Positions 35,336 through 50,089 are shown, numbered from the stretch's first letter. The stretch is 64,000 bases of DNA from Sialis fuliginosa (GCA_961205875.1 OY540816.1:16564701-16628700), one strand, 5' to 3'. Notes: generated by a model from the letters alone, not told the origin. Program-made: numbers and translations.

Positions 35336-35831
35336 AGGTACTGGCACAAGTCTTGGATATGACCCCAGTAACGGCTATTTTTTAATTAAATGTACTGAAT
35401 TAGAAATATTTGTTGATATTTGATTACTACCATTTCTGAATATATATCTATATACATTTAACTGTCTTACAGCGTGATTTGATGACAATCGGCCAATAGG
35501 TGTCAAAATGGTAAACATTTAAACTGATTATTAGTATAATTTATTTATTAATTATTATATTATCATAGTAACTGCATTACATTGTTTCAAATTTGACGAT
35601 TCTTTTTTTTAATATCTTTTGAGTCGTAATAGAGAAAACATAAACAAAATAAAAGGCTATAATTTTGAAAAAACAAACTATATTTGCGGACTTTGGTTAT
35701 TAAATTGATTAAATAAAGAATTACTTGTTTTATTAGTAACATGAGTTCAAGAGAATTACAAAAAATAAGCCCGTTAATCACAAAAACAGTAAACCTTGCT
35801 CTTATAGCGGCCATAACTGGTGCCAGCACCT
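35336..35831 (+). mobile_element. Complete copy of the AGGTACTGGCAC TA-flanked MITE
   Basis: The ends are AGGTACTGGCAC and, inverted, AGGTGCTGGCAC, flanked by TA at 35334-35335 and 35832-35833. The 496-bp element has no transposase. TA duplication suggests mobilisation by a Tc1/mariner-type transposase. It is the best-preserved of at least seven copies in this window: 13500, 22635, 38837, 40490, 49557 and 63669 are the others. Confidence 0.8.
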
Positions 35832-36029
35832 TATTTCACTATTTGTAATATTATACAGCTCGTTAGTTCACCTCTGCTTGAATGACAAAAGTATATACAG
35901 TTTTACTGTTTCTTAATGTGTTTAAAATAAAGTATACATAAAAACAATGAAATTTTCCCCATTCTTGAATAAATGAATTCAAAGTCAACAAAATTTGTGA
36001 ATAGAAATCTACAACATACGATACATGTA

Positions 36030-36249
36030 CAGTAAGACCCCGTTTAACGCGATTTTTTCCGATTACTTTGTCTTATTAATTTTTCATTTACATTAATTTA
36101 ATCGTTTAGCTCAATTTTTCATATCGTATAAAATTATGACATTATATTTACATTGTTTACATTTAACCTATTAATTACATGTTAAAATAACCCCTTTCAA
36201 CGCTGGCATTTCCTGGAACGTATCCCTCGCGTTAAGCGGGGTCTTACTG
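36030..36249. mobile_element. pogo/Tigger-like MITE, 220 bp
   Basis: The ends are CAGTAAGACCCCGTTTAACG and, inverted, CAGTAAGACCCCGCTTAACG, differing at one position over 20 bases. TA flanks both sides (36028-36029 and 36250-36251). No coding content is seen. The near-perfect ends suggest a fairly young insertion. Confidence 0.88.
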
Positions 36250-38836
36250 TACTTGAACTATATTAATAAATTTCTCCATTAAAAATTTTTGAATCGTTAA
36301 AATATTACTATACATAAAATTACAAAATTCAACATGTAACCTCCTCCCATTGCACCATTTGTAACACGAAAAACAACAACATAGCAAATAAATAAATAAA
36401 CCTTGAAACGTTCATGTTTACACGAGACATAATCAAATCAAATCAGAAAATACGTAAATCGGACAGAATATATTTGAAACCCGTCTTCCTACACACGAAA
36501 CCAACAAAAAATAATTAGAAACAAGATTATTCTAAATAATGCAATAGAGAAATCGTTGTGACTCTCCATTGCGATAAAAAAGTTCTGCCAGATTTCAAGG
36601 CCATAGTCGATGCAAATATTTTTATGTGAGAAGAGAACGACAAAAAAAAATGACATTGAAAGTCAATGAATGGAGTTCAACAGTTTAGAAACTGAAGGCG
36701 AGATAAAAATGTATACATTTGTCGGTCACTTTTGATAAGACTTTCTGTAGAATGTAAAAGGAATAAATAAAAAGATTGTTCCATTCCTTTCTGCACTACA
36801 TTGACAGGGAGTGATAAAAATATGTGTATTCATTCGTAGATTTTGATAAGGGATAATGCCTTGTATTATAAAGAGTTTGGTCTCGACTAAAACAAAACCA
36901 ATACGATGTATTTCCAGTGCGACTGACAGCTTCATTATGTTGTTTATGGATTTTAGCAATTAGTTTCGGCACAGACCATGTACATGACTTGATTTTGATC
37001 TGGAGTAAACTTTATTATTTCTTTCAGTAGTTAGTTAAAAAAATGTACTTATTTATTATTTAATATCTTTTTTTTGTCTCAAACTTTGGAATATACATTT
37101 TACTACAAAAAATTTATGTCTGGATGAAGTTGTAAAAGAAACATACAAAAAGTACAAATAACAAAACAATTGCCGAAGAATAAACGAAGTTCTTATATTT
37201 TTGTTTGAACTAAATGACGCTGTACTTTGGGAGATTTATTTCTGTTATAACACACACAAACACAGCATTCCAAAGCTATTGCTATCGTACGTTCAACTTA
37301 TTTTCTATGGATTCTACATCAAACGCACACTCAAGTGATGATTGCTGTTAGCTCACATTGACTACAAATTATATATGTATGTTATTTTTAAGCAACATTG
37401 ATCGAAAAACATTTAACATTATATTTTATGAGTTGTCGATGAGATTTATTATACAAAAACTAAACATCACAACAAAAAACATTAGTGAGAAAACCATGCA
37501 AAAGGTGAAATAGTATATATTCTGGCGATATTTTTATTAGACTAGACATCGAAATGTTTATCAGGAGTCAATGGAATTTACAAAAGCTTATTTTATTATA
37601 TATAAAAGGAAAGAAGCATCGAATTTTGAAAGAATTTTTGGCATTTTTTGATATAATATGATTGAGCGAGTTTTGCAATTTCTTTCAAAATCCCCCGACA
37701 TCTCGATTTTTTTATATTTTCGTAAGCTTTAGTTTTATCAGTAAATACCTCGAAAAGGTACATTTTTAAAAGGATTTTTAAATATTATGACATTATTGTT
37801 ACTTTAAAATTAGTTGTTTATACTAACCATAAAGTATACTTTTGGAAATTGAAAATAAACGAATACACAACACAATTACGAGAGCTAAAAAAGACACTTA
37901 AGAGGATCGTATTCAACACATAAGAACACGTAAATAATGATTAAGTTGTAACACAACATTAAGATATTATTAAGACCATACGACGAAGCCTCTAAAGAAT
38001 ATAGGTTTCAATTTTCTTGTGAAAAGAAAAGCGAAATAAACGAATATTATACAAAAAGAACGGTAGCAAAATAAATCAATTTACAGATTTTTTTATTCAA
38101 ACAATATTGTTTTTTTCTAAAATGATTAAAAATGTTTTTCCCTTTGATACTTAATTAATTTGTGAACATAAAAATAACCTATAATACCGTAAAATTCTTA
38201 AAAATAACACTAATGACATGTTAAATTTTTTATATTTTTTATCATCAGTGTTTTTATGGGCGTCCTTTTAAACTGCCAATTAACAAAAATCTGAATAAGG
38301 GAAAAATAAAACTGACCAATTAATTTCTAGTGATAAATAAACCAATTAGTAATTTCAGGATTATCGATAGAATACATTTTCAGTAATAAATACAAGTAAA
38401 CTTTTTACAAAATAAAAAACATCAATATCATGTTCATTCTGACATCACAAATAGAGTGGTAATATGGGGATTCAATTATTTCTCTTGAAAAAAGGAAATC
38501 CAAAAACGAAACAAAAGGGTGACGGAGCGGCAGTAGCCTCGAGAAGATATACAACCGCTAGGGTGGTAATTGTTCTGCTAGATTGTACACGAGAGGGTGG
38601 GATGGTTATCAATTTTATTGCTATCTCTTTTTAACACCGACCGAGAACAATTCTTTACGATTTTCTTCAGTAACAGTTTTTTTTTATTCACTGTGTTTTA
38701 AATGGATGTAGTGGTATTTTAACATTGTTTTATATTTTTATAATATTGCTACGCAATTTGTAAGAAATAAATTATACTGGTCAACAACTTGGGTGAATTA
38801 AGAAATTAGGGTTAGCTCTAGTTGAGAAAATTTATA

Positions 38837-39267
38837 AGGTACTGGCATCAGAAATATATACATTTTATTACTGTCATTACTGAATCATAATCTATAACAA
38901 TTATCTGTCAATGGATGTCAAAATGGCGGACATTTAAGTTAATTATTAATGTAATCTATTTATTAATTATCTGCCTTAAATTGCTTCAAATTTTACGACT
39001 CTTTATTTTATAACTTTCGTGTCGTAATACTTATCATTTTGTAATCATTAGCAAGTGTCCGTCACTGGGTACCCTTTACTGGTTTAACTTTATCTTTACT
39101 GGAGTAAAAAACATAAACAAAATAAAACGCTATAATATAAAAAAACAAATTATTTTTACGGACTTGGTAATTACATTTATTTAATAAAGAGATAATTGTT
39201 TTATTAGTAAAGAAGCCCATCAATCTCAAAAACAGTATACTTTCCTCTTAAAGGAAAGTACCATATA
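38837..39267 (+). mobile_element. Degenerate copy of the AGGTACTGGCAC family
   Basis: It starts AGGTACTGGCATCAG after TA and shares the interior (GTGTCGTAATACTTATCATT, then CTGGAGTAAAAAACATAAAC) with other copies. The right terminus near 39267 is blurred. Confidence 0.7.
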
Positions 39268-40489
39268 GTATTATATTTTTTTATGAATTCCTTTAATAAA
39301 GAAAATAAAAACAAAGGAAAAAAACATAACAAAAATATTTCCAGTATTAATCTAAATTAGCTTATCGCGTCCAGGAAACAATTTAGCTGTTAACCAATGT
39401 TACAAAAATCGATAAAAAAAAATCATTGCTAAATATAAAAATATCCTTCAACAATATAGTTGTTATTCATAAATGATAAATGTAACACATTAACGAGTTT
39501 AATAATATATATTTAAAAATAATAAACAAATTGATTGTCATTATAGAAAATGACATAATCTTAACTACATCTCAAACCAAAAGCAGTAACAATAATTTTA
39601 AATATGCAAAAAAATATGTACCACGCAATAATTTAATCAATTCAACAGGTCAATAATCTGGATTTATCGAACGACAAGAGTGAAAAACTAGCGAATGTGC
39701 CTGCCCACGGAATTAAATAAAAATATAGAAAAAAGAACGCCAGTCGGTGTTCATCGATGAAATTGTTATCGGATTTAATGGCTAATCATTCGTATTCAGC
39801 AAAGCCGATTACAACTCGAATTGGATTTGCTGTATTAAGAACTACTTACACGTTCGTGCTAGCACGTTCTCTGCAATACAATAAAAAAAACTGTTCTGCA
39901 AATACTAGAAAACTTTAAATAAACTAGTCAGACTCTAACAATTAGATTAACGATCATTAATAGTGTAAATTTTTTAATGCTTGTCTGTCTGTCTGACTTT
40001 TAGCTTACTGACTAAGAAATTTGGGATTTAGCATAATTATAGTAAATAGTAATAGATTTTTGATGTTTTTGAGAAGGTTACCAAAAATGAATTCCTTAAT
40101 GAAAACTGTATTCAAGAAATTAAAATATGTAAACTTTTTTTAATTGTATAATTATTTATTAATTAAATCATTTCTATTTTCAAATTATTGGGAAAAATAT
40201 ATAAGTGTAAACGACCCTTTATAATGTAAAAAGGTATCCTCATTTTATGTGCTTGTACTTCTTTTGAGAATGGCTTTACTTTATCTTTTCATATTAACTT
40301 GAACAAAATGTCGTCTAATGTCTGTCTCTAGTATATATATACTTTCAAACAAGCAATCAATACAGAGAATTATATGTCTACTAATTTAATTCCGAACAAT
40401 TCTTAATTTCGTTAATTAACGTATTCATGCTATACATAAATAAATAAATATGTTATTTACAGTGAAACTCATCTTTCAGAAACGACCAA

Positions 40490-40770
40490 ATTCTCGTGAA
40501 CTTATGTTACTAATAAAACAAGTAAATACCTGTTAATTAAATCAATTTAATTTAATTATGGTCTTTTATTTTGTTTATGTTTTTTTCTCCAATAATGGAA
40601 AAAGTAAAACAAGTAATGGACACACACTTGCTAATGATTACAAAATGATAAGTACTACGACTCAAAAATTATAAAATAAATAATTGAAAATTTTGAAACA
40701 ATGTAAAGCAGATGCTACGATAATATAATAATTAATAAATATATTATAGTTAAAATGTCCGCCATTTTAA
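40490..40770 (-). mobile_element. Inverse internal fragment of the AGGTACTGGCAC family
   Basis: Carries in inverse orientation the blocks seen at 38900-39210, such as TTCTCGTGAACTTATGTTAC and GCTAATGATTACAAAATGAT. It lacks both ends. Confidence 0.7.
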
Positions 40771-42379
40771 TTTAATACATTTAAATTAAAATTTCTGCAT
40801 AAAAAATAACCATTGCGACGAGCTTACTTGTATAATGAGTTTAATGCCAGCCATATTGATTATAAAATTAAAAAGTAGTTAATCACTTGTCTTTCCGTTA
40901 TATTTGACAGGTAAGTATAATAATTAAATAATATATATGTACCAATTAGTGTAATTTCAAAGTTCCAAGTTTGTAAATTTTCTCGCTGCGTTTTGTGATC
41001 CATATATACACAGGTATTGAACAAATTTATGTTCTGCAAAACTTTCGTAGTTTACTGCTTCATTGGTAGTCGCTTTTCACGTTTATATAAATTGTTATAA
41101 ACTGGTGGAAAATGTGTGCAGGAAAGTTTTCATTACAAATATCTAACGTGTAATTCACCTGTTGTTGGCATTTATTTATTTATTTTGTCTGCATTTTTAT
41201 TTTCCTCAGCCATAGCATTTTCTTAGTTCAATGATTAAGGATCAAAGTTTTTGTATAAAAAGGACATAATTTAAAGCTATGTAATTATGGTAAAAAAAGT
41301 TACCATTACGAACGTAAGTCGAAAAAAAGCTATTTAAATAATTTCAATCTATAATGTTCGATGCTATTAACAGATTATACATTCGTTCATTTACTGTAAG
41401 ATTTATACATATGACAAAAAAACAAACAAAATAAACGCAATGACATTTTTGTGAACTTTGTGAAGGTGTATCGGGTTAAAAATTTTGTAGAATTTTTTTT
41501 TAATACACAATTAAATGCCAAAAAACAACAAAGTCTTTTGCTCAATATCATTAAAAAAAGCATTTTAAGCTAAAACACTCTGCTTTCAAGTAACATTAAG
41601 AGATTTTGTTCACAATTTTTTAATCCCAAAGCAATTTATTTTCGTTTCCTCTATAATCCTTTAAGTCTACGAGAAATGAATGAATTTTCAATCTGTAAAA
41701 AGCATTGGAAAGTAGAAAAAATATTCTTTAAACTGAACATTTTCACCATAATTACAAAGCTTTGAACCAAGTTGTAAAAAAAGATTTTAAAATTACGTAT
41801 CTCTAAATAAAAAATTCTGGACACCACTGTTGAAATAAATCGTACGCAATTTCCACCGGAGAGAGACGAAAATATGAATTATTTGCACATGCAAAACACG
41901 CTCTTGTTCCGAAGACAAGAAAATCCATCGAGAATCGTCGATAAAATAATTTAATTTTTATGCCGAAACTTCAATTAAGACGGTCTACGCGATTTTCATA
42001 TTAATCCCAAAAACTTGTGTTTGTATTCATCACTATAGTCACGTTTTTATATTAAAACTTGGTCCAACGGCTAAAGCTGCAGATTTTAGATTGATGTTCA
42101 TAATGCGACTTTAATTATAAATTGTACTAACTACTTCTTCTTCTTCTTCTCATTCGTACGTGCATTCTTGTGTTATCACCACCCGAGTTGATCTTTATAT
42201 TTCAGTTTTCAAGCAATGGAAACTTTTGTATTTGTGCACGTGTGTATGTAGGAAAATATAACAGAGCACAGGGGTGACTTTAAAATTATATAGTTACTTT
42301 ATTTGTTTAAAAAATTATTTTGAATTTTTTCTCATGCACCAATACATTGACGATGATTTGGACCAAAATGTAATTTCAT

Positions 42380-42860
42380 TAATACTTCGCCCAGTCGCCA
42401 CCAGAGTTAATATTAGCCCGAACCTCCGACCAGGTTTTCAGCGTACTCACGCGGCAGAGACCTCCAATGAATTTCTCGAGACAGTTGCTTCAAATCAAAG
42501 ACTTTTCTTCCACGAATTTTGTGTTTGATGTACACTCACACATTTTCAATTGGATTTTCATCAGGTGACTGCGAGGGCCAATAAAGCCGTAATGATACCA
42601 GACTGCTCTTTTCACCTACAGTTTGCTGCGATGTTTAGGATCATTGTCCTTCTGAAGGATCCAGTCCTTGATTTTATCGATGTACCAAAGCTTGGCATCC
42701 GGTAACAAAAATTTTTCTGTGCATTTAGATTGTAGGTAAACAGGTGTAAATTCTCGAATTTTGGGGACACTTTGCGTATGGAGCCACGTTCCATGAAATC
42801 ATTGACATTTTTGGTCGCTTTAAATTACTGAACCCACTTAAAAACAATTTTTTAGACTCT
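42380..42860 (-). pseudogene. Tc1-like transposase remnant
   Basis: On the minus strand the frames read KDNDPKHRSK (42631-42651), the second catalytic Asp motif of Tc1 transposases (DNDPKH). About 90 bases further comes DENPIENV (42539-42562), holding the catalytic Glu. VYIKHKIRG follows in the C-terminal part. The motifs lie in different frames with stops between them, so this is a dead copy. Sequence up to about 43100 may hold more of the N-terminal half. No terminal repeats were found. Confidence 0.8.
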
Positions 42861-43369
42861 CCCGCATGTATTTAGCAGCAATTTTACAGGAATACGAAAT
42901 TCATTTCGCGTTAAGTTGAACTGGGGAAAAAATTTGGAGCTATGGCAAAGTGTCAAGGAGAAAGGTTCCTTCTCCAACCTAATATAAAAGATTTAGGCGA
43001 TTTCTTTTACCGACTGCAAGTTCTCTCACTTGACAGACTGTACATATTTCCTGTCTTTTTTATTCCTGCGACCATTAAATTATGCTCGAAAATACTACGC
43101 AGTTCAAGATATATAGACAAATCCTACCATATTAGCGGCGAACATTAAATAATCATGTCATAAATTTAGCAGACAGCATGTGATATGCGTAGGTTTATAC
43201 ATATAGATTGATATATTACCATATTAGTATTTTATTAATATTCACTCACAGTGATAAGATAATTACTATCGCTGGCAAAACACAAATGCAATTCCATTAC
43301 ATGTGCAAACCTCCGAGAAAAATAACAAAATTAAAATACTATATTGAGGTTGTTTTTTGAATATATATC

Positions 43370-43510
43370 GAATATCCGATCAGCGGTTCAAAAGTTACGC
43401 CCATTTTTATCAAAACTCTGAAAAAGGATAAAAAAATATCTTGAGAACGATTTGAGATACAGATTTACGAAATCAAAAACAATTTTTTTTTATGTAAACA
43501 CGCCCTTTAT
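43370..43510. repeat. Fragment related to the foldback repeat
   Basis: Includes GCGGTTCAAAAGTTACGCCC and CTTGAGAACGATTTGAGATA, which align to one arm of the palindromes at 15.3-16.0 kb and 50.9-51.5 kb. Only a single arm remains. Confidence 0.55.
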
Positions 43511-45599
43511 CAGTAAAGATAGGTATATAAAAATATATATAAACAACGTTCCTTGAAATTCCTTAAAAAAATCCGAAAACTATCTTTAAAATGGTCTTGT
43601 AAATAAGAAGCCCCTTCAAGTTTATAAGCAAGATCAGTTTAATTCCGGTACTGTGTATAACAGTGTCATTAAATGAATACCTTTTACGAATTGGATCATC
43701 ATTACACACTCATAAACGCACGCACTCGTAACACGACAGTGCTGCTACATGTGTTGTTCTTCGAAGTTAAATGAAAAGTTCTCTGAACAGGAATTAGTTA
43801 AATTGGGTGGTTCGACTGGAAACTTATAATTTCCCTCCCACCGACCTGAGTATCGGATTACTCCTGCCTTTAGACGTACAAGCAAGCGCAACACTAATTA
43901 ATAACCGAGTTTAATATGGTATGAGGAAAATATAACATCGTCGAGACGGAAATGTTTTGGTACTCTTTTCGGATCGTCTGTTTATTAAAATATTGAGTTT
44001 AAGTACGCGGAAAACATATATATCGTTGTCTGAATTGCAGGTAAACAGGTTTCATAACAAAATAATACACGATGTTTTATATAGGTTTCTTGTAAAATAT
44101 AAAACGACTTGTTTATTTTTATACTTGAATTTGAATTGAAAAATAAAATAAATCTGATTGCTTAAAAAACAAGAACAGTAGAATGGGAAGTATTCCAAAA
44201 TTAGCTCTCATTCAATAAAAAAAAATGTTTACACATGAACAGTTATCGATTTTAATTAAAATTCTAAATGGGAATGAGACTCATATTAACTTTTCAGATG
44301 GCCAAGAAAAGCACCTACATTAATTATTCCGAATGATATATTTCCAATAATTACAATACCTCTAATGACTTTTTAAATTTGTATTTTTTTACGTTTGCAC
44401 ACACTTGAAATACAATAAAATGCGTTAGTATTGATTTTATGATCTTTCCATTCTTTGTTTATAATAAATAAAATGTCCTATTTTAATTAAATGACATCTA
44501 AAACATACATCAAATAACCACTGAGTAGGATTTACTTTACAATTCATATTTTGTTTGTTTTTGTTTTCCCTGTTTTCCATTCCGACACATTTCAAACAAG
44601 GATTAGGTCCCATTATGTTGGTTTAACAGGAAGCATTATCCTTTTCCGCGCTTTTTCACACACACATACACATTAATCATATAAACTTTTTTTACAACCA
44701 GATTTTTTTTAAACAAAGAACTTTACTTTTAATAATAAGAAACTATAATGGATAAAAATAAAAATATTTTCAAGTCTTTTCATCTCAAAGATAATCAAAT
44801 AAACATATTTAATTCAAAAGATAGTATTTATTCATCGTCAAGTATACATCTGTACGCTTTTAAAATATGAATTATAAATCACAGAGTTCACGAAGTTGAG
44901 CAGAAACTTTTTGATTCAACGATCCAGAAACTTGGTCGTCGAGAACTCCGTTTTGAATATTCAGCATTGTCAATATTTCTAGAGGAATAAATACATCTCC
45001 TGGCTGCTTTCCCGTGGTAGCAACATTGAATCAGATCAGCTTGAACTTTACATCAACTCTATCAATCTGTCCGAGTTATAAATGAACAACAGTTAGAGTA
45101 CCTAAGTTGTTAATCTTGGCTTACACATAAGAAATATAGTTTACGAATATATGTATATACGATTTATTACAAACCTGTCATCTAGATCAAATGTTTTTGT
45201 TCGGAGATCAATTTATCATAATTGTTTAATTAATTAAACACCTCGCATAAAATCAATTTAAAATAAAGAGTACTGTCAAATTGGCTGTAGTAGAAATAAG
45301 ACGTTGAAAATATAATAAACAATTGACGATCAAAAGATAACGGCCAAGCCGAGGGAGTCCGAATAGCGGTCGAGATATTCCGATGCGGCACTTGTTCTTC
45401 AATTCGCGCGTTATTTTACCGTATATAACTTATTTAAAGTTATTTCTTAAACTAAAAGAACAAATTGGATGCTGTTAAGGGCAAATTATATCTACATTAA
45501 GTACTTACGACGATGAAATTATTTATTTCAGGTTATAAGTTCACGTTAACAGAACCCAAACAATTTTAATTTTCTTTGTAACAAAAAGTAGTTAGATTA

Positions 45600-45897
45600 G
45601 TATTGCGTACTTTATTTTAGATCTTTTGATTCTACAAAATTCTTTACTGCATTTTTTGTTCAATATTTAACTGTTTAAGCAAGGTATAGCAAAATATCAC
45701 GCTGGCGGTAAACTTTTTTCCGACTTGATTTACTATTCTCGTCACTGCTTATTCCTTATGTTACCTAACGTAACAAAATATATCCTATAACCTGACCATG
45801 AATTAAAAAAAACACACGTAAATCGGATAAGTGGTTTTCGCACTAACAGACAGACAGACAGACGTTGAGCTTTATATATATTAAAGATGATTTTAGT
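45600..45897 (+). repeat. Interspersed repeat (CTAGATGTGCCCGCGGCTT family), 5'-truncated
   Basis: Shares TTATTTTAGATCTTTT, TTATGTTACCTAACGTAACA and the ACAGACAGACAGACGTTG end with the copy at 19020. The GC-rich start is missing. Confidence 0.65.
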
Positions 45898-46479
45898 ATA
45901 TAGAATATGGAAAAAACATTTGCTGAGTAACTACAAAATTTTCCTTGTGTCCAGGAGGAACTTTTGATCACGAAGCCATCAGAATTTAAATTTCAAGTCG
46001 CGTTTTATTTTAAGAATACATCTAAAGTGTAAAAAGAAGCAAATTAAACTAGGATACAGTTTATTTTTTTCGTTTATTAAAAACCGATCGTTAGCGTGGA
46101 AAATACTCGGCACTCACCAACGCGTGAAAATTATCTCACCGTTCCCGATATGTCACAGTACGTCGTGCATACGACGATGATCGTACGCTGTTTACACTAT
46201 GGAGAGTTCATGAATTAATTCATAGCTTTCCATGCGTTTGATCTTTCAAGTGTTTCGTTAATGACGAACGCTGTTGATTTACGGCATATTTCAAATTGTT
46301 TAATGTTGATAAATTTAGTGCGGCTTACATACACGTATCAACGCCAGCTGTAAATATTGAAAATTCCCAAGTTGTTGATTTTACGTTAATTGGGACAAGT
46401 ATCTCACTCTATTTTGTAAATTATTTGTTTCAAATAAATTGATTATGTTACATTTACATAGACAGGAAATAAAATTTCC

Positions 46480-46735
46480 TGACTTTTCCCTGACCACAGA
46501 TTCAAAATTACTCGGGGGGCCCCGGAGCGAGAATGTGCAGAAATAATATTTGAAGACCTTTTTTTTTTTGGTCATAACTTGAAAATTTTACACTTGTTAC
46601 TTACTTTCAATTCAATGACCTTTTTCTTTTTGCCCTGACTTTCTAAAAAAATTAATAAATTTTTAAATAAATTCCCTGACTTTCCCTGACCACTTTAGGC
46701 TTCCCTGACTTTCCAGAAAGTGGACACCCTGATAG
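46480..46735 (-). repeat. Repeat with CCCTGACTTTCC units, ending GGACACCCTG
   Basis: Multiple TTCCCTGACTTTCC units occur here, and the right end reads, inverted, CAGGGTGTCCACTTTCTGG. Such CAGGGTGTCCAC ends are frequent termini of insect DNA transposons. I could not find the other end. Confidence 0.45.
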
Positions 46736-49556
46736 AAGACGTGTACGTCACCTAACATATAAACTAAATGATTTATTTGTGAAACTATCAATTATAAAAA
46801 AAAATGTCTTAATAAATACAATGGGAAATTCAACATTTTTGTGACATATATTATATTGAAAAACATTAATCAACTCTAAATTATTTAAAAATATATGAGG
46901 CGCTACTATAAACCAATATTAGTTACCAAAATGATTATTTTTATTATTCAACTTCCTGTCAACTAGGTGAGTCCTTTTCCAACAGCTGCCACAATGGGGA
47001 AAACAAAAATACATACTAAATATGACCTAAAACGCCATTTAATAAAATGAACTTTTTTAAAATTTTGATTGTTAAAGTATAAATAAATTTTTACTTTTGA
47101 TTAATCCTGTAACTGTATATTATATTATAAAGTCATGTTTATTTTTATTGCTTGTTCGAGTCAAAAACATTATTTGAAAATGTATGTAATTATTCAATTT
47201 CTACGATCTAAAAGATATGGATTTTTTTAATAAATACAGTTTGCGATGATACTGAAACTTCTTCAACCACTGATTTTTATTTGATACACATTAGAAATGT
47301 AAATGTAAGATAAATAAAACGTTAAGAAGTATAAATAATAGTAAATAGAGTGGTTTTCTTATTCGATTATTTAAACTAATTAAATTCAAAGTAATAAGAG
47401 TAAATACAACTATTGTAATGAATTATAATATAAAGTCCATAACAAATAATACATTTTAATAAAACTGAAACGAATATGTTTTCATGTCTTCATAACTTTA
47501 GCGTCGGTTTGTAATATTTCATGATATTTATGCGTCAATTTTGTAAGTGTAGCAGCAACATACTGAAGTGAAGGTGAAACGAAAATGTCCAATCCATCAA
47601 CAAACTTACGTGTTATTGCTTTAAAAAAAAAACGTTACTGTCATGATAAAATGAGTAGTACGTAGGTACAAATGCCACGAAAAACAAATTTGGTCCGAGT
47701 TCAAAAATAGTTTTTAATTTACAAGCAGTTTTTGATTTACGAACATCACAATTTCAAGAAAATATTTATTGCTTCCTCGCAATATCGAAGATACGAGAAG
47801 CTTTGTGATCGTTTTTGAATGAGACAAAAAAATTGTTCTTCGATTTCAAAATTTTAAATTGATCTTTCCGTTTCAGGTCAAGACAAAGACTTTTCGTTCC
47901 GTGTCTGTCTGTCCGTCAGTATGTGTGTTTGTGTGTCTGTCCCCTGAATCTTTATCATACGTATAACTTATGATCAAAATCAAAATCGTGCGTAAGGGGG
48001 AAGGGAGATATCTCAAAATATTTATTTTTTCAAGATATCTCAAGAACGATACATGTTACGTAAACATTTTATAGGATCTTTTTTGTAGAGCATTCAATTT
48101 CCTATAATGTAAGTCTACAACGTTTATTGTAAAATATTCTCTTACAAAGATTTATCTCAATTTGCTTGTCAAAAAATAAAACACTTTGGTGAATTTAGCA
48201 CGAGGAAGCACTGTGCATTGTTTATACGTAATAAAACGTATTCTATGTTTAATACAATGACATGCTTTTTATATGTCAAAATGACCGTTAACTTAATTAA
48301 CACATAACGAACAACCTCTAGAAATGAATCTATTAGTTCGTGAATCAGGAACTGCCTGCAGTTATACAACAAGATTTGTAGTTTATTTTGTTATTCTATA
48401 CGGTTTATACGTATTATTTGTGAAAGATTACAATGGCTTCCAGATGAAAATAAATATTTTTAAATTATGTAAGAACATACCTTTTGCTTTTTTGCAGAGA
48501 ATTAATATTAAATATACTTCATAAATAATTTCAAGAATTTTTTAGTGAAAATTCGTTCGAGAAAATAACATTTTTGTATGTTTCTTCCGGTTTGTTTGTT
48601 TTTATAAAATTAAGTTGCGGGCTGTTTTCCTACATTTATTTGTTTTATAAACTTGTACAAAGTTTTTTTTTAATCATCATGTAAATAACGAACCAAAAAA
48701 AGTATAATACAAAAAATAGATAACGACCAACGTAATATGTACATTCTCAAGCTATTTGAGAATTCAGAAACAAAAACTACAAATTTTACTTTTAATCCGT
48801 TTTTACAGTTAATTTATCACTTGATAGTTTTAAAGACTTAATCCATGTGGTTTAATTATAATGTTCACATACATTTCTACGTAGTAATAACACCATGGTA
48901 ATTTAATATTCACTGATAAAAGAAACGCTGGTTCATCTCATCTACTGATTAAGACGACGAAATCAAAGAAGACTGCATTATAAATTTCTTCATCTAATGA
49001 GTACAAATTATCAAAGCAGTAAAAAGGTGCAGGTGATGAATTTTTCAGTAAATGAAATGAAATACTCCACCGTCAAAGTGTTAAGGGATAAAAAATTTCA
49101 ACAAAAAAATGTCACAAAGACGTTCCTACTTTGTAAAAAAAAAACAACAGAATTTTTAGTTGAAAATAAAACAGTTTAATGGCACAGAATCCTTTAATAA
49201 TTGAAATACATCCTTTCAGAGAAGTTCAACATGGGACGAATTTAAATTTGATGATTATTAAACCATTATAAAACGCCCTCTGTCGAGCGAACATCCAGAA
49301 AACAATGCCATCATTGTTCATCGAGAATTATTATGTTGTGTAATATAATTATTATATATCAACGTTTCTAGCTTTTATATAATTTTAATTTAATTTTGTC
49401 TTTATACGAACTTTTTTAAAAGATAATAAAATTACATAAACAAACACCAAGCCATCTAGCTAATAATTTCTCAAGTTAATATTAATTAAAGAATCCATTT
49501 TGTAGAAAAATAATTTTTTTTAATTAGTACGAATTATTTGTGAGAGAAAACGTATA

Positions 49557-49620
49557 AGGTACCGGCACCAGTCTTGGATATGATTTTTGTTTTGTAAATT
49601 AGCACCGAATTTATAAAATA
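49557..49620 (+). mobile_element. Terminal fragment of the AGGTACTGGCAC family
   Basis: Begins AGGTACCGGCACCAGTCTTG after TA and keeps only the left terminus. Confidence 0.6.
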
Positions 49621-50089
49621 TTTTATAGCATATTGTGTAAAATATATACACGTATTATTTACCGTAAATTGTATTTGACTGAAAACGTGGCAAATATTCA
49701 AATACTGGAATTTATTGACCTCGAATTTCAGCGCAGTCTATATTGTTTACGTTGGTAAAAAAAAACTTGCATGTGTTGTTGTGAATACTGATTAAACTGC
49801 AAATTCAAATGGAATTGAAAATTAGATTACACATGTTATGTGACGTATTTAGGCTACATATATGTGCATATATTGATTTTATAATCTCGGTTTTTGATAA
49901 CTCGCAATGTGTTATCGTAGCATTTACATAAAAATAACTCTGACAAATGTAAAATTAAAATGGACTCTTGTATGTTACTAACTCATAAACCTACTCTGAT
50001 AATCATACATTACTTTATACAAATGGCTGACAGAGCTACAGTCTATAAGGGCGCAGTGAGACATACATATATATTTTTGGTCGTGTAGG

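Noticed and set aside
40881-40916. TTTGACAG|GTAAGT on the + strand, another juxtaposed splice site
   Set aside because: It is antisense to pum, has a weaker pyrimidine tract, and has no second donor within 100 nt. It serves as a caution that single CAGGTAAGT matches occur by chance in 64 kb.
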